From Paenibacillus_AB hodogayensis (GTDB taxonomy: Bacteria; Bacillota; Bacilli; Paenibacillales; NBRC-103111): DNA of 64,000 nucleotides. Location of the stretch: NCBI RefSeq assembly GCF_039536325.1, contig NZ_BAAAYO010000010.1:496001-560000 (forward strand), written 5' to 3'. Under the pieces are notes generated by a model. The model was given only the letters and a program-made list of their open reading frames with translations, was not told the origin of the DNA and did no database searches. Shown here in pieces: positions 42,014 through 51,069 of this stretch. Every line of letters begins with the position of its first letter. The stretch's first letter is position 1. The translations under genes and the position numbers were made by a program.

Positions 42014-42223
42014 TGCAATTCCTCCTTCCATAACGTCCTGTCCGATACGCTTGTGCGGAGTCTCTACGTCAGTCTGCTCTTATGTACCGGATCGTTCTCA
42101 AGAGCGTTCTATAACATATATATGGACGAAGGAAGAGGCGCATGACACGTTTTTTCCAAAGTTTGCTCCAAGGCTACCGGAGCCGCTTGGCAAAGGAAAG
42201 CGTTCATGCTTAACGCAGGGATA

Positions 42224-42346
42224 TTAGACCTTCCGTCTTTTGGCCCTTCGATAGGCAAAATAGACTATGCCGAGCAGAGCCAGAACGAATACAAAACCGA
42301 TCCCGTACAGCTCGAGCGGAAAGTCGAATACGTAATACTGCTTCAT
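42224..42346 (-). CDS. Small single-pass membrane protein (40 aa)
   Basis: A 40-codon frame opening MKQYYVFDFPLELYGIG, one membrane helix (about 14-33) and a strongly basic end (RRAKRRKV). AGGAGAC lies six bases before the ATG, and a promoter (TTGGTT-17-TAAAAT, 42383-42411) lies 37 bases upstream. Topology should put the basic tail in the cytoplasm. It stands upstream of spoVID and divergent from the phosphodiester glycosidase gene. No family is recognised. Confidence 0.6.
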   Translation of the reverse strand: MKQYYVFDFPLELYGIGFVFVLALLGIVYFAYRRAKRRKV

Positions 42347-42382
42347 CGTTTTGTCTCCTGATTTCATCGGGATTTTCCTTAT

Positions 42383-42411
42383 ATTTTAACAAAGCCCCCA
42401 CCCAAAACCAA
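42383..42411 (-). promoter_or_regulatory. Promoter of the 40-aa membrane protein gene
   Basis: On the minus strand TTGGTT (42406-42411), 17 bases, TAAAAT (42383-42388). Confidence 0.55.
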
Positions 42412-42472
42412 ACAAAAATATGATATGATGATGGTTGGCAACATGGAAGATACGATAAGGAGAGGAACCGCT

Positions 42473-44452
42473 GTGAGCACAGCTACCCAAATATGGGCGA
42501 GTACGCGAAGAGAGCTTGGCGGATGGAGCTGGTTTAAGAAAACGCTGCTCATTTTTGCGCTGCTTATTTTCGCAACGTCCAGCTTTTTATATTTGACGCC
42601 TCCCGGACTCGCGATACGCGAGTTTCTGGCCCAAACGGTCATATCGACTCAGCACCGCGATTGGGCATGGATCGTCGTCGGCAAGGAAAAACGCAATTAT
42701 ATGGTAAAAATGTCCCATCAATTCACCGAAACCTCGGCGCTTGAAAAGCAGGACATGGATCTGATCAAGCACGATCTGGTCCGCAAAGAAAGATCGGTTG
42801 AAGAGCTGATCAGCGAGCCGATCGAAATTTCCGGACAGTTCTGGAAAGGCAAAATGATTTATGTATACGACCCGACCTCAATACGCGTCGTCGTGCCGAA
42901 CAAAGTAGGCGAGGGCGAACGGATCAGCTCGATGGCGATCCGCACCGGAGCGGTAGCCGGCATCAACGGCGGCGGCTTCATCGACCCGGACGGACTCGGT
43001 AACGGCTTCGCCCCCATCGGACTCATCATGTCCGGATACGAGCCGATATTTGCCGACGTCGAAGCGGACACCGCTCAACATATTATCGGCTTCACTCATG
43101 AAGGAACGCTTGTCGTCGGCAAATACAGCCTGCTCGAACTGCAGAAGATGGGCGTCAAGGAAGCCGTATCGTTCGTCGCTCCTCGCCTGATCGCCAACGG
43201 CAACGGGCAGATCACCAGCGGCGACGGAGGCTGGGGACGCGCTCCCCGTACCGCGATCGGACAAAAGAAAGACGGCACCTTGATCTTCGTCATCATCGAC
43301 GGCCGTCAGACGAGCAGCGTCGGTGCGACATTGAAAGAAGTTCAGGATTTGCTGCTCAAGGAAGGCGCGGTTAATGCTGGTCTGCTCGACGGAGGCGCCT
43401 CTTCCGAGCTGGTCGTCAAGGGCGAGGTGCTGACGAAGCCTTCGAGCCGTTACGGCGAGCGGAGACTGCCTTCGGGCATTCTGGTATATGACGATCCGGA
43501 TTCCTATAAGGCGGACCGGATTTGGGACGGTTTGAACAAGATCGATCCGGGCGGCCGATACGACCATCCCGATTTCTTGAAGGAACAAGCCGAACAAAAA
43601 AAACAGCAGCAATCCCAGCCGCAAAAAACGGAACCCGACAAAACGCAAGCTCCCGGCCAGACGGACAAGCCGAAAGAACCGGCTAAAAACGAACAAGGCG
43701 GCACCGGAGCCAAAACGACCACCCCGCCCAAAACGGAAAACAACGGCGGAGCGGCATCCGACAAAGATAAACCTGGCGGCACGACCCCGGACGCCGGCAA
43801 ATCGGGCACCCCGGCCGGCAACGGCGCGGGAGCAGGTGCCCCCGCTTCCGGCGGCGCTGGCGAAGGAACGAAAAACACGCCTGCGACGGGCGGCAACGCA
43901 GGGCAAGACAGCGCCACTCCTCCGGCGGGCAGCAGCTCAGGGCAAGGCGGCGCTACGCCTCCGGCGGGCGGCAGCTCAGGGCAAAACAGCGCTACGCCTC
44001 CGGCGGGCGGCAGCTCAGGGCAAAACAACGCTACGCCTCCGGCGGGCGGCAGCTCAGGGCAAGGCAGCGCTACGCCTCCGGCGGGCGGCAGCTCAGGGCA
44101 AGGCAGCGCCACTCCTCCGGCGGGCGGCAGCTCAGGGCAAGGCAGCGCCACTCCTCCGGCGGGCGGCAGCTCAGGGCAAGGCAGCGCCACGCCTCCGGCG
44201 GGCGGCAGCTCAGGGCAAAACAGCGCTACGCCTCCGGCGGGCGGCAGCTCAGGGCAAAACAGCGCTACGCCTCCGGCGGGCGGCAGCTCAGGGCAAGGCA
44301 GCGCCACTCCTCCGGCGGGCGGTAACGCAGGGCAAGCCGGCGCCACTCCTCCGGCGGGCGGCAGCTCAGGGCAAGGCAGCGGCACTCCTCCGGCAGGCGG
44401 AGCGCCTCAATCCCCGGCGACCCCGACGAATGGCAGCGGTGCAGCCAAGTAA
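42473..44452 (+). CDS. Phosphodiester glycosidase (NAGPA) family protein with repeat tail
   Basis: A 659-residue membrane-anchored protein. One membrane segment (about 24-44, KKTLLIFALLIFATSSFLYL) precedes an extracytoplasmic NAGPA/DUF2233 domain (about 110-345) with AGINGGGFIDPDGLGNG, GRAPRTAIGQKKDGT and the GLLDGGASSELVV motif. These enzymes uncover or release N-acetylglucosamine from phosphodiesters; some Gram-positive members act on wall polymers. After about residue 370 comes a Gln/Lys/Pro linker and a Gly/Ser/Pro tail of about 13 near-identical 13-residue units. The GTG start with AAGGAG ten bases upstream is used. The tail probably spans or binds the wall. Confidence 0.88.
   Translation: MSTATQIWASTRRELGGWSWFKKTLLIFALLIFATSSFLYLTPPGLAIREFLAQTVISTQHRDWAWIVVGKEKRNYMVKMSHQFTETSALEKQDMDLIKHDLVRKERSVEELISEPIEISGQFWKGKMIYVYDPTSIRVVVPNKVGEGERISSMAIRTGAVAGINGGGFIDPDGLGNGFAPIGLIMSGYEPIFADVEADTAQHIIGFTHEGTLVVGKYSLLELQKMGVKEAVSFVAPRLIANGNGQITSGDGGWGRAPRTAIGQKKDGTLIFVIIDGRQTSSVGATLKEVQDLLLKEGAVNAGLLDGGASSELVVKGEVLTKPSSRYGERRLPSGILVYDDPDSYKADRIWDGLNKIDPGGRYDHPDFLKEQAEQKKQQQSQPQKTEPDKTQAPGQTDKPKEPAKNEQGGTGAKTTTPPKTENNGGAASDKDKPGGTTPDAGKSGTPAGNGAGAGAPASGGAGEGTKNTPATGGNAGQDSATPPAGSSSGQGGATPPAGGSSGQNSATPPAGGSSGQNNATPPAGGSSGQGSATPPAGGSSGQGSATPPAGGSSGQGSATPPAGGSSGQGSATPPAGGSSGQNSATPPAGGSSGQNSATPPAGGSSGQGSATPPAGGNAGQAGATPPAGGSSGQGSGTPPAGGAPQSPATPTNGSGAAK
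43916..44414 (+). repeat. 39-base coding minisatellite, about 13 units
   Basis: In-frame tandem copies encode TPPAGGSSGQ(G/N)SA. Internal copies differ only at a few positions (GGC/AAC for Gly/Asn, synonymous gct/gcc and acg/act), while the edges are more degenerate (SSSGQGG, NAGQAG). This is the pattern of recent expansion by slippage or recombination. Copy number is likely to vary between strains. Confidence 0.95.
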
Positions 44453-44529
44453 TTCAACTACATACGCGAATTGCAACCGCTGTACCGCATTGTCAACACC
44501 ATGCACTTATCGCGACAATGAACAAACGA

Positions 44530-44557
44530 GGAGCCCATGCGCCGTAGCATGGGCTCC
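44530..44557. terminator. Convergent hairpin between the glycosidase and lipoprotein genes
   Basis: GGAGCCCATGC-GCCGTA-GCATGGGCTCC, an 11-bp perfect stem with weak T tails on both sides, between stops at 44452 and 44581. Confidence 0.75.
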
Positions 44558-44580
44558 CTCTATTTCCAATATGATTTTCG

Positions 44581-44907
44581 TTACTTTTTAAGTTCGAACA
44601 CTTTAAATTGGTTGTCATCCACTTTTGCCAATAGCTTGCTGTTATCGACCTTGTATATTTCGGTTCCCTCTGCAAATTCGTTTGATGAAAAATCATTTTC
44701 CGGCAGCGGATGACCGGCTTTTTTCTTGGACACCATGCCAACCTTTTGAATCGTCCCGTACTGCTCTTTACAAACCAACTCTTTTCCAATAAATTGTTGC
44801 TTATTATAGGTTAAAATGGAAGCTTGGGTCGCATTCTCTCCGCCGCATCCGGCAAGAAAAACGATCGTCAAGGAAAAGAGAGCAAGAATGAATACCCGTT
44901 TCTTCAT
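44581..44907 (-). CDS. Small lipoprotein, function unknown
   Basis: A 108-residue protein with a lipoprotein signal peptide: MKKRVFILALFSLTIVFLAGCGG, lipobox LAGC with Cys near residue 21. The mature 88 residues are polar and contain LVCKEQYGTIQKVGMVSKKK and VDDNQFKVFELKK. AAGGAG lies eight bases before the ATG. I recognise no domain. Its codon choice is more AT-rich than its neighbours, which may mean later acquisition. It stands alone between two terminators. Confidence 0.75.
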   Translation of the reverse strand: MKKRVFILALFSLTIVFLAGCGGENATQASILTYNKQQFIGKELVCKEQYGTIQKVGMVSKKKAGHPLPENDFSSNEFAEGTEIYKVDNSKLLAKVDDNQFKVFELKK

Positions 44908-45059
44908 GTTCGTTCTCCTTTCGTATTGCACGCTACGTCTGCAAGTCGGTGGCGTCGTTTAGTTTATGGCGCCCGCGCAGCTTGTGCGCCTTCACCTTTT
45001 ATACGAAACAAGCATCTGGTTTGTTGCAGCTAACCTCGGGCTTTGCCCGCAATACGCAC

Positions 45060-45104
45060 AAAAAAGCGTTCCCCCTCCTCTTCGAGAAGGAATGGAACGC
45101 TTTT
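45060..45104. terminator. Terminator of hemL
   Basis: AAGCGTTCC and GGAACGCTT arms (45064-45072 and 45094-45102) flank a C/T-rich loop. On the minus strand it runs into TTTTTTG, and the plus side also has TTTTC. It lies 27 bases after the hemL stop. Confidence 0.85.
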
Positions 45105-45130
45105 CTTTTTCGCCTGGACGCCCCCAACCC

Positions 45131-46435
45131 TTACAAGAGCGCCAATGCGTTATAGTTCGCCTCGATCGTCGCCTCGATATCTTCGTCCGTATGGGCGGTG
45201 GAAACAAACATCCCCTCGAATTGCGAAGGCGCTACGCTCACGCCCTGATCGAGCAGATTGCCGAAATAACGGTTGAAGCGGGCCAAATCCGACGTCTTGG
45301 CCGTCTCGTAATCGACTACTTTCGTTTCCGTGAAAAACGGACATACCATCGAACCGATCCGGTTGATCGTGGACGGAATGCCGAGCTTCCGGGCGTTGTC
45401 CGTAAAGCCTTGCTCCAGTCGGGCCGATTTCCGTTCCAGCTCCTCGTACACGCCCGGTTTGGCCAACAGCTTCAGCGTCGTATATCCGGCGGCCATCGCC
45501 AGCGGATTACCCGACAGCGTGCCTGCCTGATAGATCGGACCGCTAGGCGCCATCCGTTCCATAATGTCCCGTCTGCCGCCGTATGCGCCAACCGGCAGAC
45601 CGCCGCCGATGACTTTGCCGAGGCAGGTCAGATCCGGGGTAATGCCGAATACGCCTTGCGCGCAATGGAAGCCGACGCGGAAGCCCGTCATCACCTCATC
45701 GAAAATAAGCAGGCTGCCGTACTGGTTCGTCACGTCGCGGAGCCCTTGCAAAAATCCCGGAAGCGGCGGAACGACGCCCATGTTGCCGGCCACAGGCTCG
45801 ACGATAATGGCGGCGATTTCCTCGCCGAATTTCTCGAAAGCCACACGAACCGACTCCAGATCGTTATACGGCACCGTAATCGTGTTGACCGCTACGCCCT
45901 CTGGCACGCCCGGACTGTCCGGCAGCCCGAGCGTAGCAACCCCGGAGCCCGCTTTTATGAGCAGGGAGTCGGCATGGCCGTGATAGCAGCCCTCGAACTT
46001 TAAAATTTTGTTGCGTCCAGTATAGCCGCGCGCCAGCCGGAGGGCGCTCATTGTCGCTTCCGTCCCGGAATTGACCATCCGCACGATCTCGATCGAAGGT
46101 ACCCGCTCGCAGACGAGCTTGGCCATCTCGGTTTCGATTTCCGTCGGCGCCCCGAAGCTGGTGCCCTTTTCAGCCGTCCGCTTGATCGCCTCGACTACTT
46201 CCGGATGGGCATGCCCAACGATGAGCGGACCCCAGGACCCGACATAATCGATAAACGTATTGCCGTCGATATCGTACACCCGAGAGCCGCTGGCCCGTTC
46301 GATGTAAGCCGGGGTCAAGCCGACCGATTTGAAGGCGCGTACAGGGCTGTTTACGCCTCCGGGAATGTACCGCTTCGCTTCCTCGAACGCCGCGGCCGAT
46401 TTCGCGTCCGCCCGTTTGCGCTGTTGTTCCGACAT
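45131..46435 (-). CDS. hemL: Glutamate-1-semialdehyde 2,1-aminomutase
   Basis: HemL is the PLP enzyme that turns glutamate semialdehyde into 5-aminolevulinate, directly after HemA. The 434-residue protein has YVGSWGPLIVGHAHPEV, EGCYHGHADSLLIKAGSG, FDEVMTGFR and the PLP-lysine region LGKVIGGGLPVGAYGG near 268. AGGAG precedes the ATG. It forms its own unit, separated from the other heme genes by the Crp-type regulator and by the spoVID side. Some genomes also have a second paralogue (gsaB); with hemA-X-C-D-B in the window this copy is the biosynthetic one. Confidence 0.96.
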   Translation of the reverse strand: MSEQQRKRADAKSAAAFEEAKRYIPGGVNSPVRAFKSVGLTPAYIERASGSRVYDIDGNTFIDYVGSWGPLIVGHAHPEVVEAIKRTAEKGTSFGAPTEIETEMAKLVCERVPSIEIVRMVNSGTEATMSALRLARGYTGRNKILKFEGCYHGHADSLLIKAGSGVATLGLPDSPGVPEGVAVNTITVPYNDLESVRVAFEKFGEEIAAIIVEPVAGNMGVVPPLPGFLQGLRDVTNQYGSLLIFDEVMTGFRVGFHCAQGVFGITPDLTCLGKVIGGGLPVGAYGGRRDIMERMAPSGPIYQAGTLSGNPLAMAAGYTTLKLLAKPGVYEELERKSARLEQGFTDNARKLGIPSTINRIGSMVCPFFTETKVVDYETAKTSDLARFNRYFGNLLDQGVSVAPSQFEGMFVSTAHTDEDIEATIEANYNALALL

Positions 46436-46546
46436 CCGTCCACACTCCTAGTAAGGATATTTATCCGATATGAATACTGTTCGTCTGAAGCCCCCGTGTG
46501 GTAAAATACGCTCAAGAAGCCATAAGGCAAAGCGGGGGTTAACGGG

Positions 46547-47215
46547 ATGATGGAAATTTTGCGGCAAGTGCCGCTTTTTTGCAAAATGAACGACAGCCAG
46601 TTGCGGTACATCGCCGAGATTTGTACCCGCAAGACCTACAAAGCCGGAACGATACTGTTCCGCGAGAAAGAACCCGGAAGCGATTTTTATATCGTGCAGA
46701 CCGGTTCCGTCAAGCTTTATTTAACCAGTCAAGGCGGAGAAGACAAAATATTATCGATCTTCAGAGCCGGAGAAAGCTTCGGTGAGCTTTCCTTGATCGA
46801 CGGCAAGCCGCGCTCCGGCAGCGCCCAGATGCTGGAGGACTCTTCTCTGATCGTACTTGGCGCCGACAGCTTTCTCGGGCTGCTCCGCGCCAACTTCGAC
46901 ATTGCGCTCAGCGTCATGCAGGAGCTGGCGCAGCGGCTGCGCGATACGAACCAGCACGTCCACGACCTGACCTTCCTCGATGCGCGTTCCCGCGTCGTCA
47001 AAAATTTGATCTTGTTGGCCAACAAGAACGGCTCCCGCAAAGCAAATGCCATTCACGTCAAGCTTGCGCTCAACTTCGACGAAATCTCGCGGATGGCCGG
47101 CGTGCAGAAAAACGTGCTTATGCAAGTGATCCGCGATCTGGAAGACCGCCGCGTCCTCTCCGTAGGAATCGACGAATTCGTCCTGCATCTGGACAAGCTG
47201 CGCGGCGGAAGCTGA
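46547..47215 (+). CDS. Crp/Fnr-family transcriptional regulator
   Basis: A 222-residue regulator: a cyclic-nucleotide-binding-like beta barrel (about 10-115, GTILFREKEPGSDFYIVQTG, GESFGELSLIDGKPRSGSA), a dimer helix (about 118-145) and a winged helix-turn-helix (about 165-222, LNFDEISRMAGVQKNVLMQV). The Cys residues (near 12 and 26) are too few and wrongly spaced for an Fnr-type iron-sulfur cluster. It starts divergently from hemL across 110 bases and is convergent with cgoX. The position between heme units suggests it may sense oxygen, redox or heme need, but no operator was identified. Confidence 0.88.
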   Translation: MMEILRQVPLFCKMNDSQLRYIAEICTRKTYKAGTILFREKEPGSDFYIVQTGSVKLYLTSQGGEDKILSIFRAGESFGELSLIDGKPRSGSAQMLEDSSLIVLGADSFLGLLRANFDIALSVMQELAQRLRDTNQHVHDLTFLDARSRVVKNLILLANKNGSRKANAIHVKLALNFDEISRMAGVQKNVLMQVIRDLEDRRVLSVGIDEFVLHLDKLRGGS

Positions 47216-47315
47216 CGGAGCCAGGCCGCTTCGATCCGGCCACTGTCGTTCCACCAGTCCGCTGCGTCCCGATCCGCACTAAGATCGTCAGACCCTCGCT
47301 GCTCACAGCTTGTGG

Positions 47316-48758
47316 TCAAAAACCGCCGGCCAGGTAGGTTGCAGCCGCTTCGGCCGCAGCCTTGGCCTGCCGGACGCTGTCTGGGATGCCTACGCCCTCG
47401 AACGCGGGTCCGGTGACGTACACGCCCGGCATCGTCGTCTGAAGGGCTTCGCGCAATTGGCGAATGCGCTCCACATGCCCAACCTCGTATTGCGGCATTG
47501 AATGATTCAGCCGCGCTATTTCCACGAACAAAGGCTCCGCTTCAATGCCCATCAGTTCGGCTACATCTTGCCGAACCCGACGGACGATCTCTTCGTCGGA
47601 CAGTTCCTTCCAGCCTTGATCACCGGCCCGTCCCACGTAGCAGCGGATAAGCGCCTTCCCTTCGGGAGCCGTGTGCAGCCATTTGGACGATGTCCAGGTG
47701 CATGCCGTTATAAATCGGCCTTCCGTTCGCGGAATGACGAAGCCCGAGCCGTCCAAAGGGTGGGTCATCGCTTCCTTGTCGTAAGCCAGCACGACGTTGG
47801 CTACCGAAACGTAGTCCATCTTCCCCAGCCATTGCGCCTCCGGCATTTGGCCGAGCAAAGGCGCTATGGCAAATGCGGGCATCGCCAGTATAACCGCATC
47901 CGCCTCCAGCCGCTCACCCTGATCGAGCCCGATCACGTACTGATCGTTGTCCCGGACGAGTTCTTGAACCGCCGCTTGAATATCGATCGTGTCCTCCAAA
48001 GCGTTGCGGAGTCCTTCCAATATCGTGACAAGCCCTCGGCGGTACGTCAGAAACACGCTCTTGCGATGCATGAACGGGATCGCCTCCGTTACCGGCGATG
48101 GCGGCGGCGTATTGAGACGGCTTGCGGTCATCCCTTTCATCAAGCTGCCGTACTTCTGCTCGGCCTGCTGAAACTGCGGGAAGGTTGCCTCCAGACTGAG
48201 CTTGCGCGCATCTCCCGCATAGATCCCGGCCAGAATCGGCTCGGCGATATGATGAAGCACTTCCTTGCCGAGCCGGCGTTCGAAGAAATCCCCGACCGAC
48301 TCGTCTCCCGTTTCTTTACGCCGCGGCAGCATAAAGTCCATGGCCGCCCGCGCCTTGCCTGCCGGGGATACGAGCTCGGAGCCGAGAAACGGCTTCATTT
48401 CCGTAGGCACTCCGAGCACGAGTCCTTTGGGCATCCGCTGCAGCTTGCCCTTATGAACGATATACGTTTTATTCGCCTTCGGGTTCGTTCCCGTCAGCTC
48501 GCCTTCAAGGCCCAAGTCCCGCGTCAGCTCGATCATGGACAGCTTGCGGGCGAGAAACGAATCCGGTCCCTGCTCGATGACGAACCCGTCGCGGTGCAGC
48601 GTACGGATTTTACCGCCGAACAGATCGCTTTTCTCCACGATCGAGATATCGGCTTCGATATGCCGTCTCTCCAGCGCGTTCCTGACATAGAAAGCGGCGG
48701 TCAGGCCGCTGATGCCACCGCCCGCGATGACGACGCGCTTGCGCGTTCTCTCTCCCAT
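47316..48758 (-). CDS. cgoX: Coproporphyrinogen III / protoporphyrinogen oxidase (HemY/CgoX)
   Basis: A 480-residue FAD enzyme. In Firmicutes it oxidises coproporphyrinogen III to coproporphyrin III in the coproporphyrin-dependent heme route. The dinucleotide motif VVIAGGGISGLTAAFYV opens the protein, the Glu-ending second strand is SIVEKSDLFGGK, and the C terminus has YVTGPAFEGVGIPDSVRQAK, typical of HemY. It is the last gene of hemE-hemH-cgoX, 30 bases after hemH. The final decarboxylase (chdC/hemQ) is not in this window. Confidence 0.94.
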   Translation of the reverse strand: MGERTRKRVVIAGGGISGLTAAFYVRNALERRHIEADISIVEKSDLFGGKIRTLHRDGFVIEQGPDSFLARKLSMIELTRDLGLEGELTGTNPKANKTYIVHKGKLQRMPKGLVLGVPTEMKPFLGSELVSPAGKARAAMDFMLPRRKETGDESVGDFFERRLGKEVLHHIAEPILAGIYAGDARKLSLEATFPQFQQAEQKYGSLMKGMTASRLNTPPPSPVTEAIPFMHRKSVFLTYRRGLVTILEGLRNALEDTIDIQAAVQELVRDNDQYVIGLDQGERLEADAVILAMPAFAIAPLLGQMPEAQWLGKMDYVSVANVVLAYDKEAMTHPLDGSGFVIPRTEGRFITACTWTSSKWLHTAPEGKALIRCYVGRAGDQGWKELSDEEIVRRVRQDVAELMGIEAEPLFVEIARLNHSMPQYEVGHVERIRQLREALQTTMPGVYVTGPAFEGVGIPDSVRQAKAAAEAAATYLAGGF

Positions 48759-48788
48759 GACGACAACGTTCCCCCTTTGAAAGCCCGC

Positions 48789-49718
48789 CTACGCTTCGGT
48801 AAGCTGCTTATAGACGACATCGCTCAACGTCTCCATATACAGAGGGTCGGTGTTCAACGATGCCGTCCGTTCGAGATGCATGCCCAGCCGTTCGGCCAGC
48901 TGTTTGCACTCGATATCGATATCGTACAGCACCTCGAGGTGATCGGATACGAAGCCGAGCGGGCAAATAAGCACGCGCTCGACGTTCTCCTCGCGATGGA
49001 TCGTTTCCAGCACGTCCATAATATCCGGTCCGAGCCACGGTGTAGCTGTCTGTCCGGCGCTTTGCCAAGCAAACTGCCAGTCGCCGATTCCGGCAAGCTC
49101 GGCAACCGCCTTGGACGAAGCCAGCAGTTGGTCCGGGTACGGATCGCGCATTTCCAATATTTTTTCCGGCAAGCTATGTGCGGAGAACAGCACCCTGACG
49201 CCTTCCTTCGACTCGAAACGATCTAGCGCCGCAGTTACGCGATCCGCCAGCGCACGGATCAGCTTCGGATGAAGATGGTAGCTCTTCACGAAACGGATTG
49301 GCAAGCCGAGCGGCTCGGCCGTCTCTTGGGCCCGTTTCATATAGCCGCCTACGCTCATGGTCGAGTAGTGCGGAGCGAGTACGACGCCGACCGCTTCGGT
49401 TATGCCGTCGGCCGCCATCTGCTTGACCCCGTCCTCGATGAACGGCGATGCATGCTTCAAGCCTTGGTAGCATTTGAACTCCAGTTCGGGGTAGTCCCGA
49501 TTCAGCGTCTGCTCGAGCGCCTCCACCTGGCGGTTCGTATTTTCGCGCAGCGGGAAAAAGCCGCCGACGATTTTCTCATAGCGGTCCGTCAGCGCCTTCA
49601 GCTGCTCTTCGGAGGGCGGCGATCCGCGCCGGATATGGGTGTAATAAGCTTCGATCTGATCCATGCTGGCGGGCGTTCCGTACGACATGACAAGAACGCC
49701 TATTTTCCGTTTCGACAA
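48789..49718 (-). CDS. hemH: Ferrochelatase (coproporphyrin III type, CpfC/HemH)
   Basis: Inserts ferrous iron into coproporphyrin III (Firmicute route). The 309-residue protein has the family motifs SYGTPASMDQIEAYYTHIRRG, the catalytic His in LFSAHSLPEKI near 180 and the Glu in GFVSDHLEVLYDID near 260. The Firmicute monofunctional size and absence of a C-terminal iron-sulfur motif agree with CpfC. The start is TTG, one base after the hemE stop, with AGGGAG nine bases upstream. It sits between hemE and cgoX. Confidence 0.94.
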   Translation of the reverse strand: MSKRKIGVLVMSYGTPASMDQIEAYYTHIRRGSPPSEEQLKALTDRYEKIVGGFFPLRENTNRQVEALEQTLNRDYPELEFKCYQGLKHASPFIEDGVKQMAADGITEAVGVVLAPHYSTMSVGGYMKRAQETAEPLGLPIRFVKSYHLHPKLIRALADRVTAALDRFESKEGVRVLFSAHSLPEKILEMRDPYPDQLLASSKAVAELAGIGDWQFAWQSAGQTATPWLGPDIMDVLETIHREENVERVLICPLGFVSDHLEVLYDIDIECKQLAERLGMHLERTASLNTDPLYMETLSDVVYKQLTEA

Positions 49719-49719
49719 T

Positions 49720-50787
49720 TCAGTTCGCTCCCTCCGCAACCCGAAGCTTGGCTATAGCGCTCTCCGAGTACCGGTGTATGAAATCGGTCAATGCTTTCAG
49801 CTTATCAAGCGATGCTTCCGGGAATAAGCCGTGACCGAGGTTGAAAATGTAGCCGGGGCTTTCCAGTCCCTCGTCGATCAAAGCTTGCGCCTGACGCTCG
49901 ATCAGGTCCATCGGCGCCGTCAAAATATACGGATCGAGGTTCCCTTGCACGGCAAAGCGGTCGTTCAGACGCTGCCGCCCTTGACGAATCGGCACCCGCC
50001 AGTCCAGTCCGATGACGTCGGCCTTCACGCCGTGCAAGTCCGGCAGAAGCTCGCCCGAGCTGACCCCGGGGAAATAAATTTTCGGCTGCGGCAAATCGGA
50101 CAAGCCTTGGAAAATGCGTTCGATTGTCGGCAGCACGTACGTCCGGAAATCGGCGGGCGACAGTGACCCGACCCAGCTGTCGAACAGCTGCACCGCCTTC
50201 GCTCCGGCAGCGATGTGAGCGCGTAAATACGTTATGACCATATCCCCGAGCTTGTCCATCAGCATAAACCAGACGTCTGGCGCACCATACATCATTTCCT
50301 TCGTCCGGATATAGCTTTTGGACGGACGGCCTTCGATCAGATAGCTTGCGATCGTAAAGGGAGCGCCGGCAAACGTGATGAGCGGCACTTCCAGCTCGCG
50401 GTCGAGAATGCGGATCGTCTCGATAATGTGGGATAGGTCGCCATCCACGTCGATCGGCCGCAGCTTGCGCACATCCTCGGCGCTTCGCAGCGGATTGTCA
50501 ATGACTGGCCCGACATTTTTGACGATATCGAAGTCGATGCCGATCGATGCGACCGGATTCATAATGTCGGAATACAAAATGGCGGCGTCAACGCCCAGCT
50601 TGCGGACCGGCATCAACGTCACCTCGGCGGCCAGCTCCGGCTGCTTGCATATGTCGAGCAGCGAATGCGTTTCTTTAATCTTGCGATAATCCGGATCGTA
50701 CCGTCCGGCTTGGCGCATATACCAGACGGGAAGCCGGTCGACCGGCTGCTTGCGGCATGCCCGGATAAAGTTATCGTTATAAGCCAT
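49720..50787 (-). CDS. hemE: Uroporphyrinogen decarboxylase
   Basis: HemE removes four carboxyl groups from uroporphyrinogen III to give coproporphyrinogen III. The 355-residue protein has the signature PVWYMRQAGRYDPDYRKIKE with the invariant Arg and Asp residues, ILYSDIMNPV, FAGAPFTIASYLIEG and the C-terminal YIFNLGHGLFPEA. GGGGAG is eight bases before the ATG; a longer frame of 33 codons is excluded by the promoter inside it. It is the first gene of hemE-hemH-cgoX. Confidence 0.97.
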   Translation of the reverse strand: MAYNDNFIRACRKQPVDRLPVWYMRQAGRYDPDYRKIKETHSLLDICKQPELAAEVTLMPVRKLGVDAAILYSDIMNPVASIGIDFDIVKNVGPVIDNPLRSAEDVRKLRPIDVDGDLSHIIETIRILDRELEVPLITFAGAPFTIASYLIEGRPSKSYIRTKEMMYGAPDVWFMLMDKLGDMVITYLRAHIAAGAKAVQLFDSWVGSLSPADFRTYVLPTIERIFQGLSDLPQPKIYFPGVSSGELLPDLHGVKADVIGLDWRVPIRQGRQRLNDRFAVQGNLDPYILTAPMDLIERQAQALIDEGLESPGYIFNLGHGLFPEASLDKLKALTDFIHRYSESAIAKLRVAEGAN

Positions 50788-50853
50788 ATTCGGTTCTCCC
50801 CTTCTATTCCGCGCTTTGTAAGGAAGGATTCTAGCTTCCTGTTTCCAACTTTC

Positions 50854-50882
50854 ATTATGCCCCATTTCGCGCGCCGTAACAA
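50854..50882 (-). promoter_or_regulatory. Sigma-A promoter of hemE-hemH-cgoX
   Basis: On the minus strand TTGTTA (50877-50882), 17 bases, CATAAT (50854-50859), about 65 bases before the hemE start. Confidence 0.6.
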
Positions 50883-51069
50883 CCAAACCGCCGTATATAA
50901 TCCGACAAAACTATGACAATGCGCTAGAGAGAAGCGCCTCCCTCTTTTCGACAGAGGCCGACGATTTCTTCCAAAAAATATAATTTCCGTTTTTGAAACT
51001 TTTCGTCTTCTGCTGCGTCTTATGTTATATAGCAATTGAAAGCGGTTACCCGGAAAGGAGGAGACGCGA

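Noticed and set aside
43504..44385. Minus-strand 293-residue Pro/Leu-rich frame and a plus-strand Arg/Ala frame over the minisatellite
   Set aside because: Both are shadows of the 39-base repeat in other frames; the NAGPA frame alone has domain structure and a start signal.
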